The notes under the pieces are model-generated. The model was not told the origin of the DNA. It searched no databases and saw only the letters and a program-made list of their open reading frames with translations. Of a DNA stretch of 27,984 nt, positions 23,725 through 27,984 are shown piece by piece. Numbering within the stretch: position 1 is the stretch's first letter; each line of letters begins with the position of its first letter. A program made the translations under genes and the position numbers. Source of the DNA: Clostridiales bacterium UBA2432 (GTDB lineage: Bacteria; Bacillota; Clostridia; Lachnospirales; Vallitaleaceae); the NCBI GenBank assembly GCA_002342805.1, contig DDQW01000072.1:1-27984 (forward strand), written 5' to 3'.

Positions 23725-26700
23725 ATGAGAAAACAATATACTCTTGACCGTGGATGGTCATTTTATGAAGAACAAGTGAATAAGGACCCTCAGAAATTAT
23801 GTGATGTAGAGCTTATTGACTTACCCCATACTTGGAATAAGAATGGAAATGTTGATAGAGGAAGATATGTTTATGTTAAAGACTTAGATGTTGACCCTAC
23901 ACATAAGCAGGATAAGTTATATCTTGAATTTTTAGGTGCCAACACGGTTTGTCAGGTTTATCTAGATGATCAGTTTATTGGTGAGCATCGAGGAGGATAT
24001 TCGACGTTTAGATTTGAGTTGACAAAATTCTATTCATGGGATGGTAAAAACCAATTAAAAGTTTATGTTGATAACAGTCAAACAGAAGACGTATCACCCC
24101 TTTTGGGTGATTTTACTATCTATGGTGGTTTATATAGATCCGTTAATCTTATTTGTGTTAATGAATCCCATTTTGACCTTATGTTTCATGGAAGTTCAGG
24201 GGTCATTCTTAGACCTGAACTCGATAATGAGGGTAGAGGAATATTAGACATTGAAAGTCATATCGTTGCTAATAAAGACCTAAAGATTAACTACACTCTT
24301 TGTGACTCTGATGGAAGGATTGTAGCAGATGAATGCAAGGATCTTCGTTTAAATGATAAAGCGATTCTAAAATCTAGCATAACTATAGATAATTGTAGAA
24401 TGTGGAAAGGTAAAGAAGACCCATATCTATATGATTTTGAAGCCAAATTGATTATGGATGATAGGATTGTGGATCAAATCAAGATTAAGACAGGTTTTAG
24501 AAAATGTAGTCTTGATAGCGACAAAGGATTTTTCCTAAACAATAAAGCTCTTAAAATTAATGGAGTAGCTAAACACCAAGATTTTGAAGGAGTAGGAAAT
24601 GCAATAACAACCGATCACTTGAGAAAAGATTTTGATTTGATTGATGATATTGGTGCCAATAGTGTTCGATTATCTCATTATCAGCACAATCAAGAAACTT
24701 ATGATATTTGCGATGGTGAGGGTTATGTTGTCTGGGCTGAGATTCCAATGATGTCCATGCCAGATAGCATCAATCTTATGGATAATGCCAAAGAACAGTT
24801 AAAAGAGCTGGTTTATCAAAACGTACATCATCCATCAATATGCTTCTGGGGTATTCAAAATGAAATTGCCATGGGTGGAGAATCACTGCAAATGTATAAA
24901 GGGGTTAACGATCTGAATGATCTTTTCCATCAGATTTTACCCAAAGGCATATCAGCATCTGCAAATATGAATTTTGTAAAAAATGACTCTACCTTAAATT
25001 TTATTACGGATCTTTTAGGCTACAACCATTATTTTGGTTGGTATTATGGAAAAGAAGAAGAATTAAATGATTGGCTAGATTGTTTTCATAAAGAAAATCC
25101 TCAAGTAAAATTAGGTATATCAGAATATGGAGCAGATTGTAACTTGAAATTCCATAGTGACCAACCCAAGGTAAAAGACTATTCAGAGGAATTTCAAGCG
25201 GTCTATCATGAAAAGACCTATAAAATAATTGAATCAAAACCATATCTATGGGGTTCTTATGTATGGAATATGTTTGACTTTGGATCTTCTGTTCGAAATG
25301 AAGGTGGTACCGTCGGTAAGAATGCCAAAGGCCTTGTGACTTTTGACAGAAAGGTGAAAAAGGATGCTTTCTATTTTTACAAATCAAGATGGTCAGACCA
25401 AAAGTTTGTCCACCTTTGTGAGAAGAGATTTGTCAAAAGAAGTCATGAAAAGATCAATGTAAAAGCTTATAGTAATCTGGATGAACTATCCCTCTATGTC
25501 AATGATGAATTTATAAGTAAGCAATCTTCGGATTCTGTTTTTATATTTGAAGACATTCCATTGAAGATGGGAGAAAATAAAATACGCGTTACAGGTTTTA
25601 TGGATAGTGAAGAGTTTCATGATGAGGGTATATGGATAAGAACAGAGAAAAAAGAAGAATCCTATGTATTTGTTGACCCCAACCCAGGGCTGAATGTAGA
25701 AAACTGGTTCACACAGGAAAAAAGTGAGCTTGATTATTTTCCTGAAGGCTACTATTCAATCAAGGATAAGATTGGAAACCTTATGAAGTCTGAAGAGGCA
25801 TGGGATATCTTAAGGGAGAAGGCGCCTCAAATTGTAGAAAGAGCCACTCCAGATGCACCGATTACCTTGTTATGGGTATTTAATAAGATGAGAGCCGTTT
25901 TTAAAGAAGAAGATATTATGGATATTAATAATGAACTGATAAAAATTAAAAAGAAGGATTTATTAATCTGTATTGATTCGGATGGATGTGCCATTGATTC
26001 TATGACAATAAAACATGTGGAAGCCTTTGGCCCTGCATTTATCGAAGTATGGAATGTTAGTCAGGATGATAGAGATGAAATTTTGACAGAGTGGAATCGC
26101 ATTAATCTTTATTCTTTATCTCGTGGAATCAATAGATTTCAAGGCTTGGTCACCATATTAAAAAAATATTCTCATTTGGATGATGTAAGTGAAATCACTA
26201 AACTAATGGAATGGACGGAGGCCACAAAAGCACTATCAGCAACTGCTTTGAAAGAGGCCTACGATAAGTCAAAATTAAATATTATGCATAAAGCATTGCT
26301 TTGGTCTGACCGAGTTAATGAAATCATCGAATCTATGCCCCTAGCAGAGCCCTTTGATGGTGTTTATGATGCCATAAAAACAATGAAAGAAAATGGGCAT
26401 ATTGCTGTTGTATCGTCAGCAAATCGTGAAGCTATAGAAGAAGAGTGGAAAACCTGTGGCTTATATGACATGGTTGATTATTTCTATTCCCAGTCAGATG
26501 GGACCAAGGCAGAATGTATTCGAAAGCTTAAGGATAAAGGCTATGACAAAGATAGGATCATTATGATTGGTGATGCTTTAGGGGATTACAAGGCAGCTAT
26601 GGAGAATGACGTTTGGTTTTATCCAATTTTAGTAACCAAGGAAAAGGATTCATGGAAGAATTTTATTGATATTTATTTTGAAAAGTTTAGGAATGGTCAA

Positions 26701-26757
26701 CTTAATATGGAGAATCAAACGTATTGGATTAATAATATGAAAGAAAATTTATCATAA
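23725..26757 (+). CDS. GH2 beta-glycosidase fused to a HAD-superfamily phosphatase
   Basis: A single 1010-residue open frame. Residues about 1-670 are a GH2 enzyme (beta-galactosidase/glucuronidase type): sugar-binding sandwich, Ig-like domain, barrel with acid/base Glu380 in WGIQNEIA and nucleophile Glu467 in GISEYGAD, then a further sandwich. Residues about 670-735 are a linker domain (PEGYYSIKDKIGNLM). Residues about 742-1010 form a complete HAD domain: motif I Asp751/Asp753 in ICIDSDG, motif II VVSSAN (about 895-900), motif III Lys928, motif IV Asp950/Asp954 in MIGDALGD. HAD proteins of this style are phosphatases and act on small phosphorylated molecules; free relatives exist in Clostridia. 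AAAGGA lies 6 bases before ATG 23725 and no stop or frame change separates the parts. No signal peptide. It is the last gene of the transporter operon, after the hairpin at 23641. Confidence 0.88.
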   Translation: MRKQYTLDRGWSFYEEQVNKDPQKLCDVELIDLPHTWNKNGNVDRGRYVYVKDLDVDPTHKQDKLYLEFLGANTVCQVYLDDQFIGEHRGGYSTFRFELTKFYSWDGKNQLKVYVDNSQTEDVSPLLGDFTIYGGLYRSVNLICVNESHFDLMFHGSSGVILRPELDNEGRGILDIESHIVANKDLKINYTLCDSDGRIVADECKDLRLNDKAILKSSITIDNCRMWKGKEDPYLYDFEAKLIMDDRIVDQIKIKTGFRKCSLDSDKGFFLNNKALKINGVAKHQDFEGVGNAITTDHLRKDFDLIDDIGANSVRLSHYQHNQETYDICDGEGYVVWAEIPMMSMPDSINLMDNAKEQLKELVYQNVHHPSICFWGIQNEIAMGGESLQMYKGVNDLNDLFHQILPKGISASANMNFVKNDSTLNFITDLLGYNHYFGWYYGKEEELNDWLDCFHKENPQVKLGISEYGADCNLKFHSDQPKVKDYSEEFQAVYHEKTYKIIESKPYLWGSYVWNMFDFGSSVRNEGGTVGKNAKGLVTFDRKVKKDAFYFYKSRWSDQKFVHLCEKRFVKRSHEKINVKAYSNLDELSLYVNDEFISKQSSDSVFIFEDIPLKMGENKIRVTGFMDSEEFHDEGIWIRTEKKEESYVFVDPNPGLNVENWFTQEKSELDYFPEGYYSIKDKIGNLMKSEEAWDILREKAPQIVERATPDAPITLLWVFNKMRAVFKEEDIMDINNELIKIKKKDLLICIDSDGCAIDSMTIKHVEAFGPAFIEVWNVSQDDRDEILTEWNRINLYSLSRGINRFQGLVTILKKYSHLDDVSEITKLMEWTEATKALSATALKEAYDKSKLNIMHKALLWSDRVNEIIESMPLAEPFDGVYDAIKTMKENGHIAVVSSANREAIEEEWKTCGLYDMVDYFYSQSDGTKAECIRKLKDKGYDKDRIIMIGDALGDYKAAMENDVWFYPILVTKEKDSWKNFIDIYFEKFRNGQLNMENQTYWINNMKENLS

Positions 26758-26830
26758 TGTTGTTCCTTACTATGAGGGGTAAGTTACGGTATAGTGTGTA
26801 ATAATTAAAGAATGGGAAGGTGTTAGGTCG

Positions 26831-27984
26831 ATGTCAATTATTTTTAAAAAGAGTAAAAAGAATATTTCGCAAGTCGAATCAGATAAGAATCGTTTAGATG
26901 CAATGGCAAAAGAGTTAGATGAGATGATGGTTAAATATGAGGTGTTTAGAGGTTTTGGTGAAGTCTTATCGATCAAAACGGATATGCCTTTGACGGATAA
27001 TCTCAATCAATTGTTGGATTTGCGGACAGAACAGATTCGTGAGCTTTTCTTGGATACAAGTCAAGTGATTAATGATCTTACTGAGATGGATTATATTAAG
27101 CTTATGATTGACTATATTACAAGGCAAAAAGAGGCTATCGAGAGTATTCATATGAGTACAGGTGAAATGAGTTCAGCTATTGAGGATTTAGCTCACCAGG
27201 TTCATGATTCAATGACAAAAACGGTTGATGTGATTAACCAGTCTCAAGAGTCCATAGATTCCATAACAAGTACCTTTGGACAAATTGAAGAAGCCCATGG
27301 TAAGGTTGCTTCACTCAAGAATGAAATTGAAAGACTTGTCGTTGATATTCATGATATATCGAATATCAGCGACCTTATTAATGACATTGCTGAAGAAACC
27401 AATTTGTTGGCTTTGAATGCATCCATCGAGTCAGCTAGAGCAGGACAGAGTGGAAGAGGTTTTGCTGTCATAGCCGATGGCATTAAAAAGTTGGCTGACA
27501 GCACCAAAGTGTCTACAAGAAACATTAAAAACAAGATTGATAATCTGACAAATGAATTTTCTTCAGTCACCATGAAAATTGATGAAACGGTTAACATATT
27601 TAATGAATCGAAGGAAGCCATCAACCAATCCAAAGCTTCGACTGACCATATGAAAACTAATTTAAATGACATCAGTGCTTCTTTTGAAAATATTTCAGCT
27701 AATATTGAAGAGGAAAGTGCGACAACCCTTGATATTAATGAACGTATCAAATTATTAGATTATGAATCTAAGGAATTAACCGAAGTTTGTATGAAAACCG
27801 GTCAAGGTGTTTATAACTTAAGTGATAAAATTATTGGCAATAGAAATAAGGCTGTATCATGGTATAAAAATCTAAGCATGGAGCAGTCGGTGGATTTACA
27901 AGCTATCGTACATGCTACATTGAAGTGGAAGGTTTATAATGTGTTATGCGGCTTTGCCCATGTCACAGAAGAGGATATTCAAAG
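26831..27984 (+). CDS. Cytoplasmic methyl-accepting chemotaxis-type receptor with CZB-like end (partial)
   Basis: Reads open from ATG 26831 to the right edge, 384 codons. AAGGTG (26817-26822) lies 8 bases before ATG. There is no membrane segment. Residues about 15-160 are helical and of unknown sensor type; the receptor signalling hairpin follows, with EETNLLALNASIESARAG near 190-207 then GRGFAVIADGIKKLAD. Near the edge HATLKWKVYNVLCGF resembles the H-x-x-x-x-W part of a CZB zinc-binding domain, which in other receptors senses zinc or hypochlorous acid. It would signal to CheA/CheW and the flagellar motor. The C-terminus is missing. The gap 26758-26830 shows no terminator. Confidence 0.85.
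   Translation, partial: MSIIFKKSKKNISQVESDKNRLDAMAKELDEMMVKYEVFRGFGEVLSIKTDMPLTDNLNQLLDLRTEQIRELFLDTSQVINDLTEMDYIKLMIDYITRQKEAIESIHMSTGEMSSAIEDLAHQVHDSMTKTVDVINQSQESIDSITSTFGQIEEAHGKVASLKNEIERLVVDIHDISNISDLINDIAEETNLLALNASIESARAGQSGRGFAVIADGIKKLADSTKVSTRNIKNKIDNLTNEFSSVTMKIDETVNIFNESKEAINQSKASTDHMKTNLNDISASFENISANIEEESATTLDINERIKLLDYESKELTEVCMKTGQGVYNLSDKIIGNRNKAVSWYKNLSMEQSVDLQAIVHATLKWKVYNVLCGFAHVTEEDIQ

Noticed and set aside
25900..25990. Suspected sequencing or assembly join between GH2 and HAD parts
   Set aside because: The frame is continuous, with no stop or change in base use at the joint, and no separate SD-ATG for the HAD part was seen; kept as a true fusion pending read support.

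Overview
The window is AT-rich, has strong AGGAGG-type ribosome-binding sites, and its proteins resemble those of anaerobic Clostridia. A flagellin-lysine methylase homologue, a GGDEF enzyme and a cytoplasmic chemoreceptor suggest a motile, probably flagellated Firmicute. I see no rRNA, tRNA, CRISPR array, insertion sequence or integrase. Species cannot be named from the sequence alone.

Left part (1-6.8 kb), mixed functions. A possible minus-strand gene starts at position 9 and leaves the window. It is followed on the plus strand by a ribbon-helix-helix/PIN toxin-antitoxin pair with an unusually clear promoter and two tandem palindromic operators. Next come a FliB-type flagellin lysine N-methylase, a membrane diguanylate cyclase with an extracytoplasmic sensor, an aldo/keto reductase with a ferredoxin-like tail, a pRiA4b ORF-3-like protein that lacks the middle of its domain, and a threonine-aldolase-type PLP enzyme.

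Right part (6.8-26.8 kb), a glycoside-utilisation island. An AraC-type regulator fused to a complete GH39 glycosidase (minus strand) is divergent from a tight GH3-GH78-GH39 operon (plus strand). The 270-bp control region between them holds an exact 14-nt direct repeat with a 22-bp period. A second AraC regulator (minus strand) is divergent from a sugar ABC transporter (ATPase, permease, lipoprotein binding protein, second permease), which is followed by a second GH3 and by a GH2 glycosidase fused to a complete HAD-type phosphatase domain. Only the binding protein has an export signal, so the likely scheme is import of a small, probably rhamnose-containing glycoside followed by cytoplasmic cleavage by GH78, GH39, GH3 and GH2.

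The most unusual points are the GH2-HAD fusion, the catalytically intact GH39 domain in a transcription factor beside its free paralogue, and two GH3 enzymes that keep the Asp-His dyad known from NagZ-like enzymes, some of which are phosphorylases. Together these suggest, as inference only, a route in which sugar phosphates are made and then dephosphorylated inside the cell. The window ends inside a soluble chemoreceptor with a CZB-like zinc-binding C-terminus.
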